Source: Diospyros lotus
Taxonomy: Eukaryota > Streptophyta > Magnoliopsida > Ericales > Ebenaceae
NCBI RefSeq assembly: GCF_014633365.1
Contig: NC_068339.1
Location: 3,291,001 to 3,355,000, forward strand
Direction of reading: 5' to 3'
Length of the DNA: 64,000 bases
Made by a program: the position numbers and the translations under genes. Each line of letters opens with the position of its first letter. Position 1 is the stretch's first letter. This document shows positions 1 to 12,402 of the stretch, in pieces. The notes under the pieces were generated by a model, which saw only the letters and a program-made list of their open reading frames with translations, searched no databases and was not told where the DNA came from.

Positions 1-1639
1 TATACATTATTATTATTATTATTTGCTAACATTTTTTTTGTTAGTCTTATCATATTAATTTTTAAAAGAGTATATTGCACTCATCTTAAATAAAATTTAA
101 GAGATACTCCCTTATGTTGAGAGATTTCGCCACAATTTAGTCTTCAATGTTACCTAACTGTTATTAAATTTGATGTGGTATGCAAAATGCCCTGTGTCTC
201 TCTCTTTCTTTCAATGGAAGAGAAGAGCCCCACGAACCTAATCTACAACGCCCCCCACCCCCCCGCCCCCCTCTCATCAAAATGTGAAGAATTTTTTTTT
301 AAAAAAGCCATAGCAACCCACATCATCAATGATCGGATTACCCTAGCAATACTAGTTCAACTGCCATCGGTGGTAGCAGCCAGCGAAACCCACAATATTT
401 TTTTTTTTTTTCTATTATGCTTTAATTTTGAGGAGAAAGAGAGTGAGAAATAAGAATGAAAAATAATAGTAAAATGGTTATTTCACACTTGATAAGTACA
501 ATAACTAAGTCAGTGCATAATCTTTTAAAATTAAAGAAATGTTTTTTTGAATTTCGCTTAACCCTATAAATATGAGTGTACTTAAACACTTTTGTTGTTA
601 ATTATCGAGGGGTTAAAAAAAATCAACCCTTGAGTTAGGAAATATAATATTGTATTACAGTTGCCCAACACACTCGCATTCTCCACTTCTATATATATCA
701 TCATCTTCTTGTGTTTGCTGCCTTATTTTTGAATTTCAGTGCTATTTGTCCATCCATACCACATATGTATCCACGCGCGCGCGCGCGCGCGCACACACCC
801 ACATATATATATATGCTCTCTCATTCCTCTTCTCCCAATTATTCCCCTTCATTTTTGTCTTATAATTATTTAAATTATTAAAATAGCAAAGTATGGATAT
901 GGATACATAGAGATCAAACATATACGCGTGTGTGTGTTGATGCAGTTAATTATGAGAACCGCATTGGGAGATCAATGTGTTGATGCAGTTGGAAGGGATC
1001 TTAATTAATTAATGTCTCTTCTTTAATTTTGTTGACTGATTCTCGATATTATGAGGAAATTGGACGATGATCTCTTGTCTTAATATTCCTAAATTAGGAC
1101 AGATTCTATCTCTAAAATTTAGAAAGAAGTTTTGATTCAGATATTTTCTATTCTTGTTTTTTGTATTTTTGATTTCTTTGTAAAGTGTACAGCATATCTT
1201 TTTTTTTTTTTTTTTTGTGTATCTTTTCTATATTGTATTCTTCTACCCTATTATCAGGGAATGTAATATAGTGTTCATTGTATCGAAAGTAATAGAATTT
1301 TTTTTCCAGTTCTTCCTACATCTTTCTGGTCTAATTTCTACAATTTTATTATTGACTGGGGGACCTATTATCTTAATTAATTAGGTTAGGTAAGTTAACC
1401 CACAAGCTATATATTTAATTAATAGCTTTTATGTTCCTCTTTTAATTTCTCTTATCTACTCCGTGTGTGGGGGGGCTTTAGGGTTTGGGGAGAGAGAGAG
1501 TTTAATTAATTATATATGTTTCCCAACTGGTAAATGAGGTTAACCAACTGCAGAAACAAACAATTCGTCAATTGCAACTATTTACCACAAACAATTCCAA
1601 CTGTTAAATGAGGTTAATTATGTTTCTCAAAGGACAAAC
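1..1639. other. AT-rich intergenic stretch without a recognisable gene
   Basis: No coding exon is recognised. The short open frames are low-complexity and lack any family motif. The stretch holds T- and A-runs, an alternating purine-pyrimidine tract near 772-815 and a G-run near 1467. Its right end may already belong to the LTR fragment that follows, because the fragment's left limit is not clear. Confidence 0.6.
772..815. repeat. Alternating CG / CA / TA simple repeat
   Basis: A (CG)n block of about nine units from 774 runs directly into (CA)n and, after a short CCC break, into (TA)n. Alternating purine-pyrimidine DNA of this kind is the classical Z-DNA-prone composition. An undeaminated CG run is also unusual in otherwise AT-rich, CpG-poor plant intergenic DNA. 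Confidence 0.8.
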
Positions 1640-2175
1640 TTTCGACAGATTTAAAGAAACTGTCGATCGTTTTAGTCTATACTAAAACGATCAACAAATC
1701 ATTTTTATCTCAAAAGACTTTGATTATCACATATATCATTTTTACTTAAGCCTTGTGTATAGTTTGAAAAATATTGCAACTAAGAGTGTATACTCTTAGA
1801 TCTTTCTTTTCTTGTATCATTTTTTGTTATCCTAGCTTACATTGCTAGAAGGCGTACTTGCTTTATTAGAATGTTTGTATTTTCCTACCTTGATGCTAGG
1901 GGACCTATTTGAAATCAAGTAGGAGATTTAGTATAGACTGATTCAAAATTCTTAGTGAAGAGTTAAGAGAGTAGATTAAATTTGGTTTAAGCTAAACCAC
2001 AATTAATAAATCGCTTGTGTGTTGTGTGTCCCTTTATTGTTTCTATTTTTTATTTCATTATTCCAAGCATTTTTCTAAATCATCTTACATTGCATTAAAA
2101 ATCTCATTGTTAAATAAAAAGAAGTTCAAGTTTTATCAAATTTTAAAATAACTTAATTCACCCCTTTTAAGTTGT
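1640..2175 (+). mobile_element. Truncated LTR fragment, SIRE/Maximus-like copia family
   Basis: The right part of this stretch aligns by eye with the 3' part of the complete solo LTR at 14705-15885. Shared landmarks in the same order are the ACTAAGAG...CTCTTAGATC hairpin, CCTAGCTT...GCTAGAGG-type repeats, a GGTTTAAGC...AACCAC segment, and the terminal AATTCACCCC motif followed by GTGCC. The left limit is uncertain. The 5' half, including most of the GTCGACTAT array, is missing or diverged, so this is an old fragment and not a complete LTR. Confidence 0.6.
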
Positions 2176-2288
2176 GGTGCCCTTACTATACAATTATGGG
2201 CACCATTTTCTTACCCCTTTCTCGCCCACAAAACACAAACGCATGCCTTTATATATATATCCTTTAAGCTTAATTCTGAGAAGAAGCC

Positions 2289-2346
2289 ATGGCCAAGATA
2301 AGGATTTCCCTTGCTTTCGTCGCGTTGGCTCTCATCCTCTCTATAG
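2289..2346 (+). pseudogene. Orphan signal-peptide exon of the defensin-like family
   Basis: The frame encodes 19 codons beginning MAKIRISLAF and ends in a split glycine codon at a GGT donor. This has the same length, phase and splice position as exon 1 of the peptide genes at 22806 and 24346 (which begin MAKTRNVSMAF and MAKTWTFLAL). No second exon with the CCFDNHIG...CYKGGFC signature was found downstream before the next transposon. The intron start is followed within about 10 bp by a TTTTCACCTTCTATTGC motif that also lies upstream of the gene at 24346 and near 26138, which suggests a deletion joined the exon to intergenic repeat DNA. A distant exon displaced by later insertions cannot be excluded. 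Confidence 0.75.
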
Positions 2347-2862
2347 GTTTGGTAACGTTTTCACCTTCTATTGCGTATACATATCTAGTATAGAAGCAAT
2401 ATTAATTTGATGAAATACATATTCGATTTTAAATGTATAAAAGCACTGTTTTCAAATATTTATCCTCCTGCAGAAAAGCAATGTTTGATAATATCTAGTT
2501 GCTTCTTTAAGAAAGTAGATTTAAACTGTTTAAAAGTAAACAGAAAAAATGACTTATTTAGCTTATAGTGACACTAATGTTTATTACTTAAATTTAAAAT
2601 TAATAAACAAAATAACGCTTTTACTTACTAAATATTATCATTTTTCTTAGGGATTCAATCGAACAAAATCAAATTTTGCTGAGATCGGGCTTGTCTTGAC
2701 AAAAAAGCATTGAGCTTGAGCTCGAGTTCGACTCAACACTCGCGAGAAGCTTCTGTAGGTTGAGCTCAAGCTCAAACTCTGTTGTTAGTTTTGTCCAAGA
2801 AGAAATTAAGGAAAAGAGATAAAAAGAAAAAGAAAGGTTACATGTAAGATCTATATGAGAGG

Positions 2863-3748
2863 TACTACAAAAAAATTGATTTTTTGTGGTTGTTTTAAAA
2901 AATTATCACAAAATTCATTAAAAAATTAAATTTAACGGCGATTTTCTAAAACTGTTGCTAAATTTAAAAAAAATAAACAAATTAAAATTAAATTAACATT
3001 TGCGACAATTTATATAAACCGCCGCAAAATTCATTAAAAAATTATATTTTACTTAAGAAAATAATTAAAAATTAAATTAATAAAAATAAATATAAAATTT
3101 TAAAAATAAATTTAAAATTGAATTTAAATTAATAGAAAAATTCATTAAAATTTTAATTTTAAAAAATAAAAATAAATTTAACAAAATTTTAATATATAAA
3201 ATTTTAATAATTTTTAAAAAATATATAAAATCCTTTTTTTATTTTTAATCAATTAATTTATTTAATTTAACTCAATTAATTTATTTTTAATTTATTCCAT
3301 TATTCTTTTAAAAAATAATCAATAAATAAAGGTTTTTAAAATATATTAAAAAATATAAAATATAATTCTAAAAATTAGTTGTTAGCTTAGTATATAATAT
3401 ATATATATATGTGCATATATGTCAAGGGGTGTTTCGCAGATTAGGCAGTTTGCGCGCATTAATTTTAGCAACGATTTCAAAATCACAACTAAAATTAAAA
3501 ATTTAATCTTTTTATTAATTGTCGCGACAGTTTTGAAATTGTCGCTAAAATTAAAAATTTAATTTTTTTAAATTTTTTGCGACGATTTCAAAACTACCAT
3601 TAAATATTATAGAAACCGCCGCTAAATCACTTATTTTGCGGCGATTTTTTAAATCGCTGCAAAAAATATAATTAACGGCGGTTATTTTAGCGGTTGCTGA
3701 AAATCGCCGCTAAACACTCCACTCCTAAATGCCGATTTTTTTGTAGTG
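2863..3748. mobile_element. Non-autonomous CACTA-like element (886 bp)
   Basis: The left end reads TACTACAAAAAAATTG and the right end is its near-inverse, CCGATTTTTTTGTAGTG. The subterminal regions carry many direct and inverted copies of GCGGCGATTTT and its complement, the arrangement typical of En/Spm (CACTA) ends. No coding frame is present. The 3-bp flanks are AGG and AAG, one transition apart, so the target duplication is compatible but not proven. Confidence 0.65.
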
Positions 3749-4875
3749 AAGCAGAGTGAAGACCACGAATATTAAGAGATGCAGAGGGAAGACGATAAGA
3801 ATGGACTGAGGGCGGACAATAAAGATGATGACGGACACTACAAGAATTTCGCATTTTAGCGATAGAAATATTTCATTGCTAAATCAATTTAGTTACGGAA
3901 CATATCCATCACTAAAGTGTTCGCCGGTAAATTTTTCTAGCGACGGATTTGTCTCTAATTTCATGATGGATTAGTGACGGAAATTTTTCCGTTGTTAAAT
4001 ATAATTTTGTTTAAATTTAGCGGCAAAAGTTTTCATCTCTAATTCAATTGTCCATATTGCTACCAAACAAAACAACCACGAATTAGAGATAGACTATTTT
4101 GTCACTAATAATGTAATTTTTTTTAAATTTAGTGATGAAAATTTTTATCACTAAAACATATTAAAATATATACATAAAAAATTAAAAAAATATTTTAGCG
4201 ATCGAAATTTCCATTATTAAATTAAAAAAATTACATTTAACGACCAACATTTCCATCGCTAAAATATATTAAAAAAATTACAAAATATTTAAAAAATATT
4301 TTAGCAACAGAAAATTTTGTTGCTAAATTTAAAAAAAATTACATTTAGTGACACACATTTCTATCACTAAAACATATTAAAAAAATTATTTTAGCAACGG
4401 AAATTTTCATCGTTACGTTATAAAAAAAATTAAAAATTTATATTTTCAGTGACAAAATGGCGTCACTAATTTTGTCGTTAAAATATATTTTTTTATCTTT
4501 TTAAATATAATTAATTATTAAATTAACCTAATTAATCTGAAATAATTTTAATTCTAATATAAATTAAAACAAGAATTATATAGAAATTATAAAATTTATT
4601 TTTACAAAATAAAAATTAATATTCAACCACAATATTAATAAGATTTAAAATATCTTACTGACTATTACATAAAAATAACTACGAAAATTAATCATCTGGA
4701 TCATCATCAGCATTAGGGGAGTTAGGCTAGTGAGTCAACCGTAGATGAGAAGAAGACAAAAAACAAGAAAACATGCCACGAGTGGATATAGTAAGCTGTT
4801 CAATTAGAGCTCACATCTCAGACATCTGTCGTCGAACGTTGTTCAACTCTTAAGCCTGCAAGTTTATCTTTTCCA

Positions 4876-5306
4876 TCATTTCTTGTATGACGGGATTTTC
4901 ATTGAGGTCAGATGAGACAATGAATGAGCTGCCGATGCCGAAGAACTTTGATTGGGATAAGGATCATGTGTCGTAAATCCTCTTCTTGTTTTTCTAGCTA
5001 ACAGCCTAAAGGAATATAAAGTCGCAATCTGGCTCGCGAAGCTCCTTAAACCCCTCATGGGGTTGAGTTGCTTGCTTCAGTAACTATTTGTAAATTTCCT
5101 ACGACAGTTTAACAAAAAAAGAAAACAAAATAAATCAATTACGAATATTAAAATTTACAGTAATTATAAAATAATATTATTTACAATTAAAAAATACTTA
5201 CAATGACGCTTGCAGAACGTCTGTCGACGTACGTTCTCTCTCCTGAAATTTTTTGGGGATGAGTTCGTTCAAAAAGTTCAATCAACGTGGGCTCCCTCCC
5301 AAACTC
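4876..5306 (-). pseudogene. Plant En/Spm (Ptta-type) transposase remnant
   Basis: Read on the minus strand, 5306-5202 translates to FGREPTLIELFERTHPQK followed by a degenerate SGERTYVDRRS segment. This resembles the conserved GREPTP.ELF.RTH...G.WVDERS block of plant Ptta/En/Spm transposases (PF03004 family). A frame at 5058-4876 rich in Ser and Ala follows and could be the C-terminal tail. The remainder is broken by stops. The location between CACTA-type subterminal repeats supports the call. It is non-functional. Confidence 0.6.
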
Positions 5307-6015
5307 TTTTTCTTAAAAAAAACATGATATCAAAATTAATAAAAAAAAATTACTTAATTATAATTACTATAATTTTTTTATTTTAGTATTTTTAATGAAC
5401 CACCCCTTATAACTCCTTCTTATTAAAATTTGAAGGTTAGGACCTATCCCATTTGGAAATGAGTGATGATATGACCACTAACTGATGCATTTACTCATGC
5501 ACAGTATGAAATTTCAGCAGCATCTCAACACAATTCTCCAGAAGCACAATAAGGTTTATGTGCCGATTCATATGAGTTATACTCAATTTGAGTCAATCTT
5601 GAATCATAACATATTCTTATATGCAATCGAAGAATAACGTGAGATGCTACTGAATTTTCGTACCATACATGACTAATTAATGCATATCCTTTGGACACAC
5701 AACATGATATCAAATTTCCATGTTGTCCAATTGGACAATTCATTGACGTTCTCGCTATCCATCGAGAAAGTCACCAAATGGGAATCTAAGGTTAACTTTT
5801 AGCGAATCTAGCTAAATTGTTGGAGTAACTCAAATATCAAGTGTCATGAATAAAATTTAAAAATTAAATGAATAAATTCTAAATTAAAAATGTGTGAAAA
5901 ACAAATTACTATATACTGTCAATACAGCCCAGATCAGTTTATAAACACTAGTTGGAGTAACTCAAATATCTCAAATCGTTTTTAGTTTCTCTCTGCTTTA
6001 TCAATTGCAATTGAA

Positions 6016-6048
<33 letters not shown>

Positions 6049-6659
6049 AGCTGCACAAACATAATTACTACAAACAAACCTGAATATACCAGAGAAGCTG
6101 CACTATTAATTAGTTCTATTTTCCCGCAATAGCAATTATGCTACAACTGGAAAAATGAAATGCATATTCCACCACCCTTTAATGTACTACAGCCAAAATA
6201 TTCTCAAAATGACTCCCAAAATATTCTCTTCCTTTGATCAAACTAAAATGACACAGAAAAATAAAATAAAATTATTTAAAAAAAAACAAGAAAACAAAAA
6301 ACCAAAGCTAACACAATATGCAATAATGCATGCAAATGGCAATGCATTCTTGCAACTTTTATCACACCAAAGCCAGCCTGTCCTCATCTTATGATTAGGA
6401 ACAGTAGACATTCACCCAGCATCAAGATTGTCAACTTGTGTTCCTCATTAAATATGCTTTTATTAGTTAGATAATGAAAAGGAAAATACAGTAAATCGTT
6501 ATTAGTGTTGCTATTCCAAACAGACAAATCAAAAATATTAATCAATCATCACAGGTCTAGGAAAATCTGATGAAGAAAAGACATCTGTTGCAGAAACATG
6601 AAAATACAAGAGGAAATAGAAGAGGAGATCATATAGAAGGAAGAGAGATGGATGGAACG
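5307..6659. other. AT-rich stretch, no gene recognised
   Basis: Apart from the transposase remnant at its left edge and a GA microsatellite at 6020-6049, nothing recognisable is seen. The open frames on both strands lack family motifs. The stretch probably belongs to the body of the decayed CACTA element. Confidence 0.5.
6020..6049 (+). repeat. (GA)n microsatellite
   Basis: About 14 uninterrupted GA units are present. Confidence 0.95.
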
Positions 6660-6905
6660 TACCTAGGGTTGTGGAAAGGACCAGGTGGGCGCGACAGCTG
6701 TGTGAGCCTCAGTGGGTGCGACTGACAGTGGTGGCAGGTTTCTGTGGCCAGTGGGAGTGGAGGCGACTGGTAGCGACGGTGAGTAGGGGCGAAACGGTGC
6801 GAGCGGCAGTGGGTGCGACTAGCGGTAGAGGTAGGGTTCTATGGTCGACGGGTAAGGGTGAGGCAATGCAAGCAGCAGTGGCGGGGGTGACTATGCGAGT
6901 GGTAG
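6660..6905 (+). repeat. G-rich imperfect minisatellite
   Basis: Units of the type GTGGGTGCGACT / GCGGCAGTGG recur irregularly. Similar sequence resumes immediately after 13235 (GAGCGGCGATGACGGGG), so the tract appears to have been one block, split by the LTR at 6906-13235. An open frame crosses it, but its Gly/Val/Arg-rich translation follows from the repeat and shows no known domain. Confidence 0.55.
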
Positions 6906-7395
6906 TGTAACATTTTAAAAATTTTAAGATAAATAATAATTATTAATTTCAACATTTTAGAGTGATTGATGATTTATGATTTATTTGTGACTTAAAAAAA
7001 TTTAAAAGAGGATATTAAATTTATTTTATTTCTAAATGAGGAAAAGATCGGAAGTTTGTAGAATTCTTAGGATTTAGATTATTAAGTATTTAAGATAAAT
7101 AAAATATTATAAAAATTAAAATGTTTATATATAAAATAAAATAATTAAATAAAAGACGTGATTGCAATTTGGATCAAGTTACTGTGCTTAATTTGCTCTC
7201 AATATGAATAAGTAAAATATATATATATATATATATATCATATTATCATATATTATATCAATGGCATAATATATAATAATAGCATGTTAATATATGTATG
7301 GGAAATATGGAGCCACATGTCTAGCCTTTGCAACTCCTTTGTAATTAAGCATGACTAGCCTAGGGATGTGGGAATGGCTTAGTCACCGAGGTTTA

Positions 7396-8499
7396 GGGGC
7401 TGTTCTCTTTGCTGTTTTCAACCTGTTTTGAGTTTTCAGTTTTTCAAAACACTAAAAACGTGTTCTCTTTGTTATTTTCAAAAACGCATTTTCAAAAACA
7501 AGGAAAAAATTTGTAAAGGAAACCCAAAACAACATTTTGTTGTTTTGGGTGTTTTCAGTGGAAACTTATCAAAAACACAAAACACGGAAAACGGTCCCCC
7601 CCACCCACCCCCAGCAACCCTCCAGTCTCGTTCTCTCTCTCTCTCTCTCTCTCTCCTCACCCAAAACACTGCGACTGCCCCAATCATCTTCTCCGTCGCC
7701 GCCTCTTCCCTTCCAGACGCCATCTCTTCCTTGTCGGCCATCGCAGCGCCTGCCACTGCAGCCTACGTCGTTCGCCTATGTCGCCGCTGCAAGTCGTTAT
7801 CCCTTCCAGATCCGTCGCGCTTCGTCGTTCACCTGCGCCGTTCCTCTTCCAGATCCGCCATCGTCGCCGCTCGCCATGCACAGATCCGCCATAACCGCCA
7901 TCGCCGCTACCGCCATGCCCAGATCCGCCATCGCCTCCTGCCTTTCCATTTCTTCCTTCTTTCTTCAGCGATTTCTTCCTCCGCCATAGCCCTATCTCCA
8001 CTCCCAATTTTTTATTTTAATTTTTACTTTTAATTATATTTTTAAAATTTTGAATAAATCAACATTTTGTTATTTTATGATTTATTATTATTTTTAATAT
8101 TTATGTTATGAGTAATTTAAATCTCAAAATTAATGTGAAAAATAATTTATAATTTCAAAACAGACTATTAGATCATAATTTTAAATAAAATTTATAATTT
8201 TAATATATTATATATGTTTAGATTATTATGTTATATTTTAAAATTTTTTAATTAAATTTATAATTTATTAATAAATATTTATAACTTTCAATCAGATTTA
8301 TTAAATAAAATATTCTAAAATAAATTTTCTCAAAATTTTGAAGTAAACGCATTTTCTAGTTTTCTATTTTAAGAAACAGTTTTTCAGAATAGCAAAAAGA
8401 ACGCGTTTTCAAAAATTTCAAAACAGACACTCAAAACACAAAACTCAAAATGAATTCAAAACTCAAAACTCAAAATTAAAACACAAAGAGAACACCACC
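7396..8499. mobile_element. PIF/Harbinger-type MITE with a GC-rich centre
   Basis: The ends are imperfect inverted repeats: GGGGCTGTTCTCTTTG on the left and CAAAGAGAACACCACC on the right. The similarity extends for well over 100 bp into GTTTT/CAAAA-rich arms. The element is flanked by TTA on both sides (7393-7395 and 8500-8502), the target duplication of PIF/Harbinger elements. Its middle (about 7590-7990) is sharply GC-richer and holds a CT microsatellite and CCGCCATCGCC-type repeats. Open frames on both strands there are low-complexity Ser/Arg/Pro. No transposase domain is present, so the element is non-autonomous. Confidence 0.75.
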
Positions 8500-8502
8500 T
8501 TA

Positions 8503-9641
8503 TCTTGCCAATTTAAAGGCCATTTTGGCCAGAACGCACGCGTGGAGCAAAAAGGAAAAGAGATGAGGAATGAGAGAAAATTAAGGGAGACGAGGCGACC
8601 AGCTTCGGGAAGGAGGAAAGTGAAGGGGTTTTGGACTTAATCTGCAGTTAAGATATTCAGGTATGTGAGTAAAATTAGTGTAAATATTTTATGTTTTGAT
8701 TATAAGTTTTACATGGTCAAGTTACGTATTTTATACGGTTAGATTTGATTAATATAGGTCATAAACTTATTATTTTCTGTTAAACGTTTTACTTTGCAAC
8801 GAGAGTATGAGAAAAGTTAGGATCGGCTATCTACAAGCAAGCTCCTAACTTTTCCCTTATGTTCTTAATTTCCTGTGAGAGTTTTCGTGGTTTCTCGTAT
8901 TTTATCCCCTTCTTCACCGTGACTCGATTACACGCATTAATAATAATAATCTGTGTGGTAACCACCCTATGACTTATATTTTATTAATGGGTTTACTGTT
9001 AATGGAATGAGTTAAGCAGTCATGTTTTGGTGTCTTTCATTTCAACCGTCACGAAACTTTGTATCGCTCTACTTCTCATAGGAATGATGCTAAACCTGTT
9101 AGGGTTCAGTTCTTAGAAGAATGGACTATGGTTTAAATGGGTTATATGAAAAGTCTTACTGGAAAAAGTGTAATGTATGGTAACATGTATATTAAGATGG
9201 CTTCCTACGTATGGGATGAAACGAGACCGAGAAGGGTATATTGATGTTTATGTTGCTAAGTGGATGAAGGGTCATGAAAAGAGGTTATGAAATGATGAGT
9301 ATAAAGTATAAAAGTTTAATGTTGTCTGTATGTGTGTCTAAAGGTATGGGATACAAAGCCACTGACTGTTGATCGTGGGTCGTGGAAATTGATGGCTGGA
9401 TGTATAGGCGTCAGTCATCGGCTGTTACGACAAGCTCTAAACAAGCCAGAAGAGCCGATACTACCAGATTCCCGCCTTGATTGTGTGCATATCATAATGT
9501 GTGTGCTGCATAAGGATTGGGTTGCATTCACTGGTGGGACATGCTTTGTGTGTGATGGAATGTGTGAGCATTTGCATGGCCCGGTTAGTCTAAGAGCCAA
9601 CTTGGGTTCTTGAGATAAGCCAGTGCATTTAGAGCATATCG
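8503..9641. other. Left-over body of the outer LTR, no gene
   Basis: Between the MITE and the inner solo LTR lies DNA that continues at 12403, as expected if it is the body of the outer LTR. The short open frame at 9332-9613 has no recognisable motif and most likely reflects LTR leader DNA. Confidence 0.45.
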
Positions 9642-12397
9642 TGTAACGCCCCACTTTTCAGGCGCGTTATAACTTGGGACAATAATTTTTTTTTTTAAAC
9701 ACTAAATTAAACCACATCATTCCTCGAATCTATCCCAGAATTCCCATCTATTAATCTCGAAAGAGAATCACTATACACATCAAATGCGGAAGCAAAGATC
9801 GAAACCTGATATCTTAACATTAATCATAAATAAATTCAACATTCCTCAAAACGTTCAGAATCTAAAGTAGCAGAACTCAAATATAGGGGTTACGTAACAT
9901 ACATTTCATTCTTCTTGCACTCTGCTAAGTGCCATTTCATGCCTCATATATGCTTGCATCTGCTACAATTTCCTATTGGAACGTTTGAATATTCCAGGGG
10001 CAAACCCATGTTAGATGATGAACCATCTAAGTAAGGGTACATAATGCTATGTCATGAGTGTATGCAATGTCTTTCATCGTAGGTGTCAACTGCACCCCTC
10101 ATGCTACCTACCATTTTAGCGACCACCTCTTTCAAAACCGGGGTGTATGGGTGCACCCTTGGTAAGGCAGCGGTGCTAGTTCGTACTCCCTACGGCCTCA
10201 TATGCGTGTGATCAATAATATCAACGTGTGCTTATGCAGTTCATAGTCATGTATGCAGTCTACGTGATGGTTACATATCAGGGCATGTCAATATGATGAA
10301 AACATTTTGAGGAAGTACCATTTACTAACCAAGCATTTTCCGTAAAACTAACTTTAATTGGGGAGTACCACTTACTAACCAAGTATTTTTCGTAAAACTA
10401 ACTTTAATTGGGGAGTATCACTTACCTTTTAGAGCTTATCGGGCTACCTCGATATCCGTGCCTTACCTCGTGCATCGCCTCGATTTGCGTGCCGACCTCA
10501 AAATTTGCACAAGTCTCTTCAAATTCAGCCTCAAAGTATCTAATCACCATAATTATTTAAATAAACATTAAAACCTATTTTTTCATAATTTCTGGCATTT
10601 TCTATAATTTTCTCTCTATTTCTTCCTATTTTTCCTCAATAAATTCAGATTAAATATTTCTAAAATATTTTCTCAAATATTTCACTACGATAATTCATAA
10701 AATAATATTCTTGAATTTATAAAATTTTCTAAGAAATTTTACTCACCTTAACTTAGCATCTCGAATTTCCTTGGTATGCATGCCCATCATTGAAATGTGT
10801 GCCCGAACTGTTTTTCTCACCAAAATCTCTGGAATATCACCGAAACATAATTCCCTATTTTCTATAATTTTTCTGAAAATTTTCTAACATTTTCTCTATT
10901 TTTTCCTAATTTTTCTTTCTTCTTTTCTTTTCTTTTCTTTTTTCTTCTTTTCTTTTCCACCTTCTTCTTCCTCCTGCTCCCGCTTGCAACTCCTTCTTTT
11001 TTTCTTTCTTTCTTTTTTTTTTTCTCCTTTCTTTTCTTCTTCTTCTTCTTCTTCTTCTTCTTCTTCTTCTTCCCCTCATCTTTTCCTCTGCTCCTTCTTT
11101 CTTCGCACACAGCACCCGCGTGAATAGAGCACCGCGGCTGCCAGCCTTGCCGCCGCCCACGCTGGCCGCGTCCTCCGCCTCCCTCGCTGCCTGTTGGCGC
11201 TTCCGCCGGCCGCGGCACTGGCCGCACCGCGCTCGCTGTCGTGAGCTGCCATCGCGGCAGCTCCCTGCCTCGCGTCCAGCCGTGAAGCTCGCGGCCATGG
11301 CCGCCTGCAACTTCCCTCAAGCGGTCGCCCCTTGCCTCGGCCTCCATCGAGCCCATCGATCACCGTCGTACACCCCCAGCATCACCGGGCTGCCCCTGCT
11401 CACTGGCTTGCCGAGCTTGCTGGAGCTCTCAACCATGGCTGCCCCTACTTCCTTCTTCTTCATTTCTGGTGGCTGCTCCCTCTAATCCTTCTTTTATTTA
11501 TAGCTGATTAACCATCACCCTCGTGCCTTGCCCATTTTCTTTGGCGTGAAGAACACTCCTACTGGCAGCCATCAACTATTGCGTGCCAACCTATCCAAGT
11601 CTGGCAGGGCATGGCTTATTGCAGAACATGGAGTTGGATTTGCTGAGAATGGGTGAAATGGCCTCATACGCACGCCCACCTACATATATAAATATATACA
11701 CTTCACATCACAATTAAAACCCCACCTTACTCATCCATGTTGCTGGCGTGAAGATTACTCAATTCTTATACATGATTTGGCAGAGGGATGGGTTAAAGAT
11801 GCAATTAAAACCCCACCATACATACGCCTACATTTATATATATTTATATATATATATACATTATATATTACATTAATATATAAAAATTACATAATTAAAT
11901 TCTAATTTTCTCATAATATCACTTGGGCACTTCCTAATAGCAATTATGTCCTCAAACATTCAATTAATTTGTATTTTAATACTGAAAGCACAAAATTAAT
12001 AATCCAATTCTTAGTTGAAAAGAACGATTCCGCCCCAGTGTCCTTATCGGGCTGTTGTTTCCTCTTGAAACCATTGAAGGGTTGTTCGTTACGCAAAACC
12101 AAGGCCCCCTAGGGTTTCGTTGATTTTTCGGGAGCCTTCTACGACGATTCGGTTTTACAGTCTAAATAGCAGTTGTATTTTAGCTGTACCGAAAATTATT
12201 CCTGATCCGATTTCTTTCGACTCCATAAATCCCAACTCAATACGCTCATCGAGACTATATACTTTTCCTTAGACAATTTCACTCCGAGGCATTCCCTACA
12301 GTTGATTCGGTACCTGAAATTATTATAAAATCAATTTTTCGGTATTCTAAACTTATCGAAATTACGTGGCAACCTCATACGAACATAGGGTATTACA
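9642..12397 (+). mobile_element. Long solo LTR (2.76 kb) with 5-bp target duplication
   Basis: The element begins TGTAACGCCCCACTTTTCAGG and ends GGGTATTACA, giving the TG...CA termini of an LTR. It is flanked on both sides by TATCG (9637-9641 and 12398-12402). No primer-binding site, polypurine tract or protein domain is inside, so it is a solo LTR left by recombination. The length and the TGTAACGCCCC start fit Tekay/Del-like chromoviruses. A pyrimidine/GC-rich tract at 10900-11480 gives long open frames on both strands (Lys/Arg-rich or Ala/Pro-rich) that I regard as non-coding. A 61-bp near-perfect tandem duplication lies near 10312-10425. Confidence 0.85.
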
Positions 12398-12402
12398 TAT
12401 CG

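Noticed and set aside
7428..8033. 201-codon open frame, Ser/Arg/Pro-rich
   Set aside because: It lies wholly within a PIF/Harbinger MITE. Competing open frames on the other strand and simple repeats explain its openness.
9332..9613. 93-codon open frame with several cysteines
   Set aside because: The cysteine spacing fits no known family, and the position is within the inferred body of an LTR.
10862..11485. Long open frames on both strands, Lys/Arg-rich or Ala/Pro-rich
   Set aside because: They arise from a CT/TTC-rich and GC-rich tract inside a solo LTR and show no domain, splice context or codon structure.
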